A stretch of DNA of 64,000 nucleotides from UBA1757 sp963617485 (GCA_963617485.1 CAVEPA010000003.1:109773-173772), one strand, 5' to 3'. Positions 44,466 through 53,937 are shown, counted from the first letter of the stretch. The notes: generated by a model not told the origin, from the sequence alone. Program-made: numbers and translations.

Positions 44466-45845
44466 ATGAAAAGAGTATATTTTATAGGTATTGGCGGTAT
44501 AGGCATGAGTAACCTTGCCCGCTATTTCAGAAGCGAAGGCCTGCAGGTGGCAGGCTACGACCGTACCCGCAGCCCGCTTTGCGAGCATTTGGAGAGTGAA
44601 GGTATCGACATACACTACACCGACGATGTTGCCCTTATCCCAACGGCCTTCCTGCAAGTGGAAGACACCTTGGTGGTGCGCACCCCGGCCGTCCCGCACA
44701 CGCACAGCGAGTGGCAGTATTTCGAGACCCATGGCTACAACATCATGAAGCGTGCCGCCGTCTTGGGCGAGATTTCCAACGACAAACGCGCCCTTTGCGT
44801 ATCGGGTACCCACGGCAAAACCACCACCAGTACGCTGCTGGCCCATTTGCTGCGTCAGTCGCCCATCGACTGCAACGCCTTTCTGGGCGGCATCTCCAAG
44901 AACTACGACACCAATCTGCTGCTGTCCACCAAGAGCGACTACGCCGTTATCGAGGCCGACGAATACGACCGTTCCTTCCACTTTCTGCGCCCTTATATGG
45001 CCATCGTCACTTCGGTGGATGCCGACCATTTGGACATCTACGGCACGCATGAAGCCTACATCGAATCTTTCGAACACTTCACTTCGCTTATCCAGCCCGG
45101 CGGCTGTCTGGTAAAGAAAGTGGGCTTGCCCCTACACGAAGCCTGCGACCCGACGGTAAAGGTCTACACCTATGCCGGCCCCAAGGCCAACGAGGCTGAA
45201 CGCCACAGTGCCGATTTCCACAGCGAGAGCGCCCATTTCGAGAACGGGCGCCTGTATTTCGATTTCCATTATCCCGGTGGCTGCATCGAGCACATGGAAC
45301 TGGGCCTGCCCATGATGATTCATGTGGAGAATGCCGTGGCTGCCATGGCGGTGGCTCATCTCTGCGGTGTGAGCAACGAGGACTTGCGCCGGGGCCTGGC
45401 CTGTTTTCAGGGTAACCAGCGGCGCTTCGATTTCCAAATACGTCGCGACGACTTTGTCTATCTCGACGACTACGCCCATCATCCCGATGAACTCAAGGCC
45501 AGCATCGCCTCCATCAAAGCTTTGTACGGCGATAGAAAAATTACCGGCATCTTCCAGCCCCATCTCTACACCCGCACCCGCGATTTCGCCACGGAGTTCG
45601 CGCAAGCACTTTCGCAGCTCGACGAGGTGATACTGCTCGATATCTATCCGGCCCGCGAGGAACCTATACCTGGCGTTACTTCCGAGTTGATATTCAAACA
45701 GATAAGCTGTCCGCAGAAGTCGATGGCAACCCTACAGAATTTATGTGAGGTCCTGCGCGGCAAACGACTGGAAGTTTTAGTAACTTTGGGAGCCGGAAAC
45801 ATCGACACACTCGTACCGAAAATCAAGGAAATGTTCAGTAAATGA
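44466..45845 (+). CDS. murC: UDP-N-acetylmuramate:L-alanine ligase
   Basis: 459 residues. 'KRVYFIGIGGIGMSNLARYF' is the typical N-terminus, with ATP loop 'CVSGTHGKTTTSTLLAHLL' (about 111-129), 'VIEADEYDRSFHFLRPYMAI', 'VTSVDADHLDIYGTHEAYIE', 'NQRRFDFQIRRDDFVYLDDY' and 'AHHPDELKASIASIKALYGD'. It adds L-alanine to UDP-MurNAc, the first peptide step. The last four bases overlap the ftsQ start (ATGA). Confidence 0.97.
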   Translation: MKRVYFIGIGGIGMSNLARYFRSEGLQVAGYDRTRSPLCEHLESEGIDIHYTDDVALIPTAFLQVEDTLVVRTPAVPHTHSEWQYFETHGYNIMKRAAVLGEISNDKRALCVSGTHGKTTTSTLLAHLLRQSPIDCNAFLGGISKNYDTNLLLSTKSDYAVIEADEYDRSFHFLRPYMAIVTSVDADHLDIYGTHEAYIESFEHFTSLIQPGGCLVKKVGLPLHEACDPTVKVYTYAGPKANEAERHSADFHSESAHFENGRLYFDFHYPGGCIEHMELGLPMMIHVENAVAAMAVAHLCGVSNEDLRRGLACFQGNQRRFDFQIRRDDFVYLDDYAHHPDELKASIASIKALYGDRKITGIFQPHLYTRTRDFATEFAQALSQLDEVILLDIYPAREEPIPGVTSELIFKQISCPQKSMATLQNLCEVLRGKRLEVLVTLGAGNIDTLVPKIKEMFSK

Positions 45846-46600
45846 GTAAGATAAGGACTTGGATATTGACCGTTGCCGGCCTGTTGCTCCTGCTGTACAT
45901 ACTTGTGGCAGCCAGGCTGATTGCACCTGCCCGAGCGCAGTGCTATGCCAAGCCCGTAGACATTCATATTGTGGACAGTGCGGCCCATCCTTATGTCAAG
46001 GCGGCCGAAATAAGGCAACTGCTCTTGCTCAACCATCTGCTGGAAGATTCCTTCCGGCTCGACGAGTTGCCGCTGCAGGCCGTAGAAGATGTGGTGAACT
46101 CGCATCCGCTGGTGAAGCATGCCGAAGTGTATTCGCGTCCTTCGGGCTACTGGTGCATCGATGTGTGGCAACGCCTGCCCCTGCTTCGGGTGATTCCGCG
46201 CGACAAGAGCCAGTTCTTCATCGACGACCGGGGCGAGGTGATGCATTTGCAGACCTACAAGCTGGGTACCGTGGTAGACTTGCCCGTGGTGACCGGCAGC
46301 GTCAGCGAGAAGGACTCCACGCTGCTGGCTTCGCTCTTCGACCTGGCGCAATACTTGGCCGATGACGAGTTTTGGAACGATATGATAACGCAGATGGACA
46401 TCCATCCCGATGGGCGTATGTCGATGTACCTGCGCCTATGCGACTTTGAGGTGGCTTTCGGCCCGCTGCAGCGCATAGAAGAAAAAATGGACATCCTGCG
46501 TAGTTTTTACGAGGATGCTTTGCCCAAATTGGGCTGGAATCGTTATGAGAAGATTAGTTTGGAATTTGACAATCAGATAGTTTGTACCAAGAAAGGATAA
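45842..46600 (+). CDS. ftsQ: Cell division protein FtsQ
   Basis: 252 residues. A single membrane helix at about 7-26 ('TWILTVAGLLLLLYILVAAR'), then a POTRA-like segment with 'EIRQLLLLNHLLEDSFRLDE' and 'VVNSHPLVKHAEVYSRPSGY' (about 60-105). The beta domain has 'QRLPLLRVIPRDKSQFFIDD'. Position between murC and ftsA and topology support FtsQ, which recruits FtsL and later division proteins. One base before ftsA. Confidence 0.92.
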   Translation: MSKIRTWILTVAGLLLLLYILVAARLIAPARAQCYAKPVDIHIVDSAAHPYVKAAEIRQLLLLNHLLEDSFRLDELPLQAVEDVVNSHPLVKHAEVYSRPSGYWCIDVWQRLPLLRVIPRDKSQFFIDDRGEVMHLQTYKLGTVVDLPVVTGSVSEKDSTLLASLFDLAQYLADDEFWNDMITQMDIHPDGRMSMYLRLCDFEVAFGPLQRIEEKMDILRSFYEDALPKLGWNRYEKISLEFDNQIVCTKKG

Positions 46601-46601
46601 T

Positions 46602-48008
46602 ATGATGATGCAAGACAATGCATACGCAGTGGTTTTCGATGTGGGCAGTTCCTGCATCAAGGCCTGTATCGGACAGCAAAGCGCTGCGCAGACCAAGATT
46701 TTGGCGCAGGCCAAACGGCCTATTGCCACCGACATCCGCCGGGGAGTCATCCAAAAGACGCATGAAGTGAGCCTGTTGCTCGATGAAATGCTCGATGAAA
46801 TGCTGGAGGCTTTGCCAACGCCCATGCAGGTGCTCAAGGTGTATATCGGCCTCAACGCCTACGGTATGCGCTCGGTGTCTTTGCAGGCTTCGCTCAATCT
46901 TAACTACGAACGGACGGTAGACGACACCGTGCTCGACGAGTTGCTCGACGAGGCCCAGTCGCAGTTTGAGGTCAACGAGGATTTCGACCTGCGTCAGACC
47001 TTCGTGCAGGAATACGTGGTGGACGGCTTCCGCACCCCCGATCCCAAGGGAGAAAAGCCCCGCAAGATAGATGCCGTTTATAAGGCAGTGATAGGGCGCA
47101 ACCAGATTTTTCGCAATTTGGAAAGTACGCTCGAAGCCACCGGCATGTGCGGCCGCTACGAGCTCGAACTGGGCATTCTGGCATCGGCCGAGGCTGTTCT
47201 GACACCCGAAGACAAAGAAAAAGGCGTGGTAGTGGTGGACTTCGGAGCCCAGACCACGGGCATTTGCGTCATCAAGGGCAATGTGGTGCGTCACGTGGCG
47301 GTGCTGCCTTTCGGCGGAGCCAATATTACCCGCGACCTCACCCAGCTTCCCGGCTTGAGCACGCAGGAAGCCGAGGCCTTGAAACTGGAGCAAGGCAATG
47401 CCCTGCACTATACCGAATTGATGATGCGCGCCAAGAAGGAGAACGGCCGTCTGCTGGACTTCTCCGCTTCCGACAAGGAAGTAAACGAGATTGTAGTGGC
47501 ACGTATCGAAGAAATAGTAGACAATATCTGGGCCCAAATACGTTATGCCTGGCTCAACCCCGTTACCTTGGCCAATGGTTTGGTCATTACCGGCGGTGCC
47601 TCGCGACTGAAGAATCTGGAAACGCTCTTGCATCAGAAAACCGGTCTGGTGGTACGCACCGTGCCCGAGGTTGAGCCCGAAATGGCCCAATGTCTGGGTC
47701 TGATGCGTCTGGCCAAAGAAAATTGCCTGCAACTTGACGAGGACGCTCTGGCAGCCCGGAAAGCGCAGGAAGAGCAGGAGGCGCAGGAGGCCGCCCGCAG
47801 GCAGCAAGAAACCTTCCTCAACGGCAATCTTTTCCCCGAAGAGGAAATCAAGCAAGAGGCCAAGCCCGAGGCCAAACCCCGGGAAAAATCTGCGCCCAAA
47901 CCTGTGGAAAACCCTTCGGGCAACAAACCGGGCAAGAAAAAGAAAGAGAAAAGGAGCTTGTTTGACATGGCCCAAAGTATATTCAATCAGCTCACCGACG
48001 ACGAATAA
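46602..48008 (+). CDS. ftsA: Cell division protein FtsA
   Basis: 468 residues; three near-adjacent Met codons (46602, 46605 and next) leave the exact start open. Actin-like phosphate motifs are 'AVVFDVGSSCIKACIGQQ' at the N-terminus, 'GVVVVDFGAQTTGICVIKGN' (about 208-227) and 'LVITGGASRLKNLETLLHQ' (about 326-344). A Lys/Glu/Gln-rich linker of about 80 residues (375-450) leads to an amphipathic end 'RSLFDMAQSIFNQL', the probable membrane anchor. FtsA tethers FtsZ filaments to the membrane. It lies 5 bases before ftsZ. Confidence 0.95.
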   Translation: MMMQDNAYAVVFDVGSSCIKACIGQQSAAQTKILAQAKRPIATDIRRGVIQKTHEVSLLLDEMLDEMLEALPTPMQVLKVYIGLNAYGMRSVSLQASLNLNYERTVDDTVLDELLDEAQSQFEVNEDFDLRQTFVQEYVVDGFRTPDPKGEKPRKIDAVYKAVIGRNQIFRNLESTLEATGMCGRYELELGILASAEAVLTPEDKEKGVVVVDFGAQTTGICVIKGNVVRHVAVLPFGGANITRDLTQLPGLSTQEAEALKLEQGNALHYTELMMRAKKENGRLLDFSASDKEVNEIVVARIEEIVDNIWAQIRYAWLNPVTLANGLVITGGASRLKNLETLLHQKTGLVVRTVPEVEPEMAQCLGLMRLAKENCLQLDEDALAARKAQEEQEAQEAARRQQETFLNGNLFPEEEIKQEAKPEAKPREKSAPKPVENPSGNKPGKKKKEKRSLFDMAQSIFNQLTDDE

Positions 48009-48013
48009 CAGTT

Positions 48014-49225
48014 ATGGAAGAAGATAAAGAATTGATACCTTTTGTACTGCCCGAAAAACAGGCTACCATCATCAAGGTAGTAGGTGTGGGTGGTGGCGGC
48101 GGCAATGCCGTCAACTATATGTTCAGCCAAGGCATCCGCGATGTCAGCTACCTTATTTGCAATACCGACCAGCAGGTGCTGTTCGCATCGCCCATTCCCG
48201 ACAAACTGCAGTTGGGCCCGGAGACTACGCACGGCCTGGGTGCCGGTAATAAGCCCGAGAAGGCGCGTGCCGCCGCCGAAGAGAGCGAGGAAGATCTGCG
48301 GCGCGCTTTGGGCGACAACACCAAGATGGTCTTTATCACCGCCGGTATGGGCGGCGGCACGGGCACCGGCGCTGCACCCGTCATTGCCCGGATAGCCCGT
48401 TCCATGGGTATCCTCACCGTTGGTATCGTCACCATTCCCTTCTCGTGGGAGGGCGCGGTCAAAATCAATCAGGCCATGGACGGCGTGGATGCCATCAGCA
48501 AGGAAGTGGATGCGCTGTTGGTTATCAACAACGACCTGCTCAGCAACATTTATCCCGACCTGACGGTGATGAACGGTTTCCGCAAGGCCGACGACACGCT
48601 TTGCACGGCTGCCAAGAGCATCGCCGAAATCATCACCCTGACAGGTTATATCAACCTCGACTTTGCCGATGTGCAGACCATCCTCAAAGACGGCGGCGTG
48701 GCTGTGATGAGTGCAGGAACGGCCAGTGGCCAGAACCGCGTTATCGATGCCATGAACAATGCCCTGCATTCGCCTTTGCTCAACAACAACGATGTCTATC
48801 GTGCCAGCAAGATACTGTTCAACATCTCCTGCAGCAGCTCGCACGAACTGGTGTTGGAGGAAACGCGGCAGATCAACCGTTTTATGGAGCAGTTCGAAGG
48901 TCGCGTGAAGGTGGTCATTTGGGGTATTTCCATCGACGACAGCCTGGGCGAAGACCTGAAGGTGACGCTTTTGGCCAGCGGCTTTGGCGTGAACGAAGTG
49001 ACGGGCATCAAACAGCTCCGGCAGGAAGATACGGTGAACCAAGCCGAGCAGGAAGAGACCCGCATACGTCGCGACAACCAGATTCGTTCCTATTACGGCG
49101 AAGCCGGCGTGCCGCCACGGCATTATTACAACACGCCTTTTGTGTTGAGCGAAGAAGACCTCAACAACGAAGATTTGATAGAAAAATTGAGCGAAGAGCC
49201 CGCCAACCGGCGCACCCGTCAATAG
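48014..49225 (+). CDS. ftsZ: Cell division GTPase FtsZ
   Basis: 403 residues. 'IIKVVGVGGGGGNAVNYMFS' starts the GTP-binding domain and 'FITAGMGGGTGTGAAPVIAR' (about 110-129) carries the tubulin signature GGGTGTG. 'NDLLSNIYPDLTVMNGFRKA' includes the synergy-loop region approach. The second domain ends near residue 335. FtsZ polymerises into the division ring. The linker is short, and the end 'LIEKLSEEPANRRTRQ' lacks the usual 'IPxFLR' type binding peptide seen in most FtsZ. It is the last gene of the dcw operon and lies tail to tail with argB, only 3 bases apart, with no terminator between. Confidence 0.96.
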   Translation: MEEDKELIPFVLPEKQATIIKVVGVGGGGGNAVNYMFSQGIRDVSYLICNTDQQVLFASPIPDKLQLGPETTHGLGAGNKPEKARAAAEESEEDLRRALGDNTKMVFITAGMGGGTGTGAAPVIARIARSMGILTVGIVTIPFSWEGAVKINQAMDGVDAISKEVDALLVINNDLLSNIYPDLTVMNGFRKADDTLCTAAKSIAEIITLTGYINLDFADVQTILKDGGVAVMSAGTASGQNRVIDAMNNALHSPLLNNNDVYRASKILFNISCSSSHELVLEETRQINRFMEQFEGRVKVVIWGISIDDSLGEDLKVTLLASGFGVNEVTGIKQLRQEDTVNQAEQEETRIRRDNQIRSYYGEAGVPPRHYYNTPFVLSEEDLNNEDLIEKLSEEPANRRTRQ

Positions 49226-49228
49226 GGC

Positions 49229-50002
49229 TTATTCGTCGATAATATGTGTTCCGCTGTTTTGCAGCAGACAGTCGGCCTTGGTGATGAAGACTTCCTTCAC
49301 GCCGCAGGCCAAGGCATTGAAGGCATTGTCCAGCTTGGGTAACATTCCCCCTTGGATGATGCCTTCGGCTTTATATTGCTCGTAGCTTTCGGGCGTGATT
49401 TCGCGGATAAGGCTGTTGTCGTCGTCGGGATTGCTGAGCACGCCTGCCTTCTCGAAACAATAGTACAGATACACGTCGAAATGCTGTGCCATGGCTTTGG
49501 CTACTTCGTTGGCCACCGTGTCGGCATTGGTGTTGAGCAGCTGGCCCTGACGGTCGTGCGTGATGGGCGCTACCACCGGCACGATATTCTGGTTGATAAG
49601 GTCGGCCAGCACGTCGCCCTGTACTTCCTGCACATCGCCCACAAAACCATAGTCGATGTCCTTGACCGGTCGCTTAATGGAGCGGATAAAGTTGAAATCG
49701 GCACCGCACAGGCCCATGGCATTCACGCCCAGCCCTTGCAGCTTGGCCACGATAGTCTTGTTTACCAGACCCGCGTACACCATCGTCACCACATCCAGGG
49801 TGGGCTTGTCGGTAATGCGGCGACCGTCCACCATGCGCGTTTCGATGCCCATCTTTTCCGACAGTTCGGTAGCCAGCTTGCCACCGCCGTGTACCAGAAT
49901 CTTGTAACCGGCAATTTGTCTGAATTCTTCCAGTAGGCAAGCCAGGCTTTCGGGGTTTTCCACCACCTTGCCACCAACTTTGATGATAGATAGTTTGTTC
50001 AT
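49229..50002 (-). CDS. argB: Acetylglutamate kinase
   Basis: 257 residues from ATG 50002 (MNKLSIIKVGGKVVENPESL), just after the DPP IV gene stop; the longer frame to 50137 lies within that gene. Amino-acid kinase motifs are 'IIKVGGKVVE', 'KILVHGGGKLATELSEKMGI' (about 33-52), 'ETRMVDGRRITDKPTLDVVT' and 'GGMLPKLDNAFNALACGVKE'. It phosphorylates N-acetylglutamate (or N-succinylglutamate, which some Bacteroidetes use) in arginine synthesis. No other arginine genes are adjacent. It is co-transcribed with an upstream peptidase. Confidence 0.93.
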   Translation of the reverse strand: MNKLSIIKVGGKVVENPESLACLLEEFRQIAGYKILVHGGGKLATELSEKMGIETRMVDGRRITDKPTLDVVTMVYAGLVNKTIVAKLQGLGVNAMGLCGADFNFIRSIKRPVKDIDYGFVGDVQEVQGDVLADLINQNIVPVVAPITHDRQGQLLNTNADTVANEVAKAMAQHFDVYLYYCFEKAGVLSNPDDDNSLIREITPESYEQYKAEGIIQGGMLPKLDNAFNALACGVKEVFITKADCLLQNSGTHIIDE

Positions 50003-50003
50003 A

Positions 50004-52187
50004 TTATTTAAGGTTGTTTTCGAGGAAGTTAAAGCAACGACGGTAAAGATGCTGGCGATAGGGAGCACCCAGAATACTGTGGTTGCGGTTGGGATAAAAC
50101 TGCATATCGAACTGGACACCTTGGCGAACCAAAGCATCGACCAGCTCCATGCTCTGGTTGGGATGCACGTTGTCGTCCGACAGGCCGTGAACCAGCAGCA
50201 GTTTGCCCGAGAATTTGTCTAGACGGTTGAAGGCACTGTAGGCCTCGTAGCCATGTGGGTTCTCCTGCGGACGGCGCATGAAACGCTCGGTGTAGGCTGT
50301 GTTGTAGTAACGCCAGTCGCTCACCGGCGCAATGGCAATGGCAGCCTTGAACACCGGCTCGTCCTGCATGAGCGAGAGCAGGCTCACGAAACCACCGTAG
50401 CTCCAGCCCCAAATGGCCATGCGGTTCTCGTCGATATAGGGCAAGGCACCAAGTTGACGCGCAACGGCAGCCTGATCGGCCGTTTCCATTTCGCCCAGCT
50501 TCATGTACACCTGTTTGCGGAAGGCCTGACCGCGCGCACCCGTGCCGCGTCCGTCAACGGCGGCCACCACATAGCCCTGCTGGCTCAAGAAGTATTCCCA
50601 GTCGAGATAATAACTGTTTACGGCTTCCTGGCTGTTGGGCCCGCTGTACTGAACCATCACCAGCGGATACTCTTTGTCGGCATTGAAGTCTTGAGGCAGC
50701 AATACCCAGCCGTAAAGCTCCTGACCGTCGGCGGCCTTGAAAGTGCGGAACTCCTTGACGGGCAGACGGAGGCTGTCCAGACGGGCCTGCAATTCGGCAT
50801 TGTCTTGCAGCATACGCAGCGTCTTGCCCTTGGTGTTTTTCAGTCGGTATTGCGTGGCCTTGGCCGTAGAGGAATACGATTCCACAAAATAATGGAAGCT
50901 CGGGTCGAACTGCGCGGTGTACGTACCGGGCTCCGAGGCACTCAGACGTTTCTGTCGGCCTTTACTGTCGCTCACAAACACGGCGCGGTGGTAGGGCAGC
51001 TCGTCGACGGCTTGATAATAGAACAGTCCGTTGAGGGTATCGCGGCCGTAATAACGCAGCAATTCATTCTTGCCGGATGTTATCTGCTTGATTAACATTC
51101 CGTTAGTCTTGTACAAATACAGATGTCTGTAACCATCCTTCTCGCTGATGTAACAGAAATCTTTGGAAGTGAAATCGATTTGTGGCAAAAATGAAGGGTC
51201 GATGTAGGCATCGTTACGCTCGTTAAGCACTAAGGTGTTCAAGTTCGATTTGGGGTTGATGTAGAACATCTTCATCTCGCTCTGACGACGGTTCAGCGTG
51301 ATGACGGCCATTTGGTTGGCGTGCTTGGTAGCCTTCAGATAAGGGATATAGTCTTCCTCGTCGAGCGGCAGGTCGAGCTTGGCGTTCTGGCGGTACTGCA
51401 CTTGGTAGGCATGCAGGCTCACGCGCGAGTTCTGCTCGCCGGCGCGAGGGTATTTGAAGCGGATTTCGCCGGGATAGTAGCGTTGCTCTTCCTTGCCGGG
51501 CATGGCGCAATAATAGTCGGTAAGGGCATATTCTTTCACCTGGCTTTCGTCGAAGCGTACATAAATAAGGTACTTGCTGTCGGCTGTCCATTCGTACATG
51601 CGGGTGGTGCTGAATTCCTCCTCGTAAATCCAGTCGCTGGTGCCGTTGATGATGCTGTTGAGCGCGCCGTCTTTGGTAACGGCCACTTCGGTTTTGAAAT
51701 CGAGTTTCTTGATAAAGAGATTGTTGTCGCGGGCAAAGGCCACCATGCGGCCGTCGGGCGAGAAGCAGGCATCCCTTTGGGCACCGTTCTCCGACAGGGG
51801 TTGCAGAATGTTGTGACGACGGTTGAGCACGTAGTGTTGGGCGTAGAACGAGCGGCGGTAAATGGGTTCGGACTCGTTCCAAAGCAGAATCTGCGTTTCG
51901 TTGGCATTGAAACGGAAACCTTCGATATAGTCCATTTGGTATTCGCGGGTGCGGCTCACATCGACGATGGTGTCGAGCAGACGGCCCGTCTTCAGGTCGT
52001 GGCGCAACAGGCTCAGCCCATCCTCGCTCAGAGCAACGTAAGAGCTGCCGTCCTGCATCATGTAGTAGATTTCGGGGCTGTAGGCAAGATAGCTCCCCGA
52101 TACGGTTTCTTCGAGGCTAAGGTTTTGGGCTTGAATGCTTATAATACTGAGGCTCAGCAAGATAAGCTTGACGAAAACTTTCTTCAT
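50004..52187 (-). CDS. Dipeptidyl peptidase IV-type serine peptidase (family S9B)
   Basis: 727 residues from ATG 52187, where a signal peptide begins (MKKVFVKLILLSLSIISIQA). An eight-bladed propeller (about 40-480) contains 'SDWIYEEEFSTTRMYEWTAD', the Glu-Glu motif that anchors the substrate N-terminus in DPP IV. The alpha/beta-hydrolase domain has 'DGRGTGARGQAFRKQVYMKL', nucleophile Ser596 in 'GWSYGGF', Asp671 in 'LSDDNVHPNQ' and His703 in 'NRNHSI'. It should release X-Pro or X-Ala dipeptides in the periplasm. Its stop lies one base before argB. Confidence 0.95.
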   Translation of the reverse strand: MKKVFVKLILLSLSIISIQAQNLSLEETVSGSYLAYSPEIYYMMQDGSSYVALSEDGLSLLRHDLKTGRLLDTIVDVSRTREYQMDYIEGFRFNANETQILLWNESEPIYRRSFYAQHYVLNRRHNILQPLSENGAQRDACFSPDGRMVAFARDNNLFIKKLDFKTEVAVTKDGALNSIINGTSDWIYEEEFSTTRMYEWTADSKYLIYVRFDESQVKEYALTDYYCAMPGKEEQRYYPGEIRFKYPRAGEQNSRVSLHAYQVQYRQNAKLDLPLDEEDYIPYLKATKHANQMAVITLNRRQSEMKMFYINPKSNLNTLVLNERNDAYIDPSFLPQIDFTSKDFCYISEKDGYRHLYLYKTNGMLIKQITSGKNELLRYYGRDTLNGLFYYQAVDELPYHRAVFVSDSKGRQKRLSASEPGTYTAQFDPSFHYFVESYSSTAKATQYRLKNTKGKTLRMLQDNAELQARLDSLRLPVKEFRTFKAADGQELYGWVLLPQDFNADKEYPLVMVQYSGPNSQEAVNSYYLDWEYFLSQQGYVVAAVDGRGTGARGQAFRKQVYMKLGEMETADQAAVARQLGALPYIDENRMAIWGWSYGGFVSLLSLMQDEPVFKAAIAIAPVSDWRYYNTAYTERFMRRPQENPHGYEAYSAFNRLDKFSGKLLLVHGLSDDNVHPNQSMELVDALVRQGVQFDMQFYPNRNHSILGAPYRQHLYRRCFNFLENNLK

Positions 52188-52206
52188 ATAAGAATCTTTG
52201 TTGGCG

Positions 52207-52238
52207 CAAAAATAGTGCAAATCCCTGTATTTTTGCAA
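52207..52238 (-). promoter_or_regulatory. Promoter of the DPP IV-argB operon
   Basis: On the minus strand TTG (52238-52236), 21 bases, then TATTTTTG (52214-52207), ending 20 bases before the start codon. A plus-strand TATTTTTG at 52228-52235 overlaps it and may serve the divergent radical SAM gene. Confidence 0.65.
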
Positions 52239-52255
52239 GACAAAAACAAGAGAGG

Positions 52256-53164
52256 ATGTATAGGAGTTTTCCGCAATACTTGAGCGAAATTTTCCCCTGC
52301 AAGATGCAGAAGCTAACGCTCAATCTGGGTCTGAGCTGTCCCAACCGCGACGGCAGCATTGCCCGGGGCGGCTGCACTTATTGCAACAACCGCAGTTTCA
52401 ATCCGGCCTATTGCGAGCCGCAGCGTTCCGTGACGCAGCAGCTGCAGGAGGGTATGGACTTCTTTGCCCGCAAATATCCGCAGATGGAGTATCTGGCATA
52501 TTTCCAGAGCTATACCAATACCTATGGCGATGAAAAGAAACTACAGGCCTGTTACGAAGAGGCGCTGGCCTGTCCCAAGGTGCGCGGGCTCATCATCGCC
52601 ACCCGGCCGGACTGTATATCGCCTTCCATGATGAATTATTTGGAGGCTTTGTCGCACCGCTGTTTCCTGCTGGTAGAGCTGGGCGTTGAGTCGCTGAGCG
52701 ACGGGGTGCTGCGCGCGGTGAACCGCGGCCACGACGTGGCCTGCGCCAGGGCCTGCACGCAGGCCCTGGCGCAGCGCAGCATCCCCGTCGGCGCGCACCT
52801 CATCATTGGCCTGCCCGGCGAGACGCGCGAACAAATGCTGGCCTCGGCCGCTGCCATCTCGCAATGGCCCGTCACCACGCTGAAACTGCATCAGCTGCAG
52901 CTTATCAAAGGAACGCCCTTGGCCCGCCAGTGGGAGCAAGACCCTTCCATCCTGCAACTCTTCACCCTAGACGAATATCTCGATTTTCTGGTGGAATACA
53001 TCCAGCGCCTGCGCCCCGACATCGTACTCGACCGTTTTGTCTCGCAGTCGCCCAAGGAGCTGCTCATTGCGCCCGACTGGGGCTTGAAGAACTTCGAATT
53101 CACCCATTTGCTCGAAGAACGCATGCGACGGCAAAATGCTTGGCAAGGTAAGAAACAGTTTTGA
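52256..53164 (+). CDS. Radical SAM protein of the TIGR01212/YhcC type
   Basis: 302 residues. The N-terminus 'KMQKLTLNLGLSCPNRDGSI' and 'ARGGCTYCNNRSFNPAY' holds the iron-sulfur cysteines. 'YLAYFQSYTNTYGD', 'GLIIATRPDCISPSMMNYLE', 'LLVELGVESLSDGVLRAVNR' and 'VGAHLIIGLPGETREQML' are the core barrel strands of this group. The family is widespread but its substrate is not established. Possible roles include RNA or cofactor modification. It is divergent from DPP IV and 88 bases before the response regulator. Confidence 0.9.
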   Translation: MYRSFPQYLSEIFPCKMQKLTLNLGLSCPNRDGSIARGGCTYCNNRSFNPAYCEPQRSVTQQLQEGMDFFARKYPQMEYLAYFQSYTNTYGDEKKLQACYEEALACPKVRGLIIATRPDCISPSMMNYLEALSHRCFLLVELGVESLSDGVLRAVNRGHDVACARACTQALAQRSIPVGAHLIIGLPGETREQMLASAAAISQWPVTTLKLHQLQLIKGTPLARQWEQDPSILQLFTLDEYLDFLVEYIQRLRPDIVLDRFVSQSPKELLIAPDWGLKNFEFTHLLEERMRRQNAWQGKKQF

Positions 53165-53252
53165 AACACATCTTCACAGAATTTTAACCGGAAATACGGA
53201 AATAATCCTTAACATTGCAACACAGAAGTTAAACCTTTCATACCCCAAGATT

Positions 53253-53936
53253 ATGGCTTATAAGATTCTAGTGGTTGACGATGAACCCGATTTGCGTGAA
53301 ATTCTGCAATGTAATCTCGAAAGCGCCGGCTACGAAGTAGATACGGCTGAATCGGCCGAAGAAGCATTGGAGATGCTCGACCCCGCTCCCGACCTTATCT
53401 TGCTCGATGTCATGATGGGCGGCATGAGCGGCTACCGTATGGCCGGCAAACTCCGTAACGAATTGAAACTTAACATTCCCATCATCTTCCTTACGGCCAA
53501 AGATTCCGAAAACGACATGCTCACCGGCTTCTCTGTGGGTGCCGACGACTATATCTCCAAACCCTTCTCGTTGCACGAAGTGCTGGCCCGCGTCAAGGCA
53601 GTTTTGCGCCGTGGTACGGCCGAACCGGCAGAGGCATCCTCTGCACTCGAAGTGGGCGGTCTGCGTATCGATTTCGAGAAGAAGCTCGTCTTGGCCGGCG
53701 AAGAAGAATTACGGTTCTCGCCCAAGGAATTTGCCATCCTGAGCCTGCTGGCGCATCATGCCGGCCGCGTGTACAAGCGCGACGAGATACTTGCTGAGGT
53801 CTGGCAAGAAGATAGCATGATGGTGCTCGACCGCACCGTCGACGTGCATATCACCCGTATCCGTCACAAACTCGGCCCTTACGCATATCATATTACGAAC
53901 CGTCAAGGTTACGGCTATTGTTTCGAAGAAAAATAA
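53253..53936 (+). CDS. OmpR/PhoB-family response regulator
   Basis: 227 residues from ATG 53253 (MAYKILVVDDEPDLREILQC); the longer frame overlaps the radical SAM gene. Receiver domain 1-120 with acidic pocket 'VDDE', phosphoacceptor Asp52 in 'LILLDVMMGG', and Lys in 'DDYISKPFSLHEVLARVKAV'. The winged-helix DNA-binding domain (about 135-227) has 'EELRFSPKEFAILSLLAHHA' and 'VDVHITRIRHKLGPYAYHIT'. It forms a pair with the kinase that starts 1 base after its stop. It resembles RprY and PhoB; the regulon is unknown. Confidence 0.94.
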   Translation: MAYKILVVDDEPDLREILQCNLESAGYEVDTAESAEEALEMLDPAPDLILLDVMMGGMSGYRMAGKLRNELKLNIPIIFLTAKDSENDMLTGFSVGADDYISKPFSLHEVLARVKAVLRRGTAEPAEASSALEVGGLRIDFEKKLVLAGEEELRFSPKEFAILSLLAHHAGRVYKRDEILAEVWQEDSMMVLDRTVDVHITRIRHKLGPYAYHITNRQGYGYCFEEK

Positions 53937-53937
53937 A

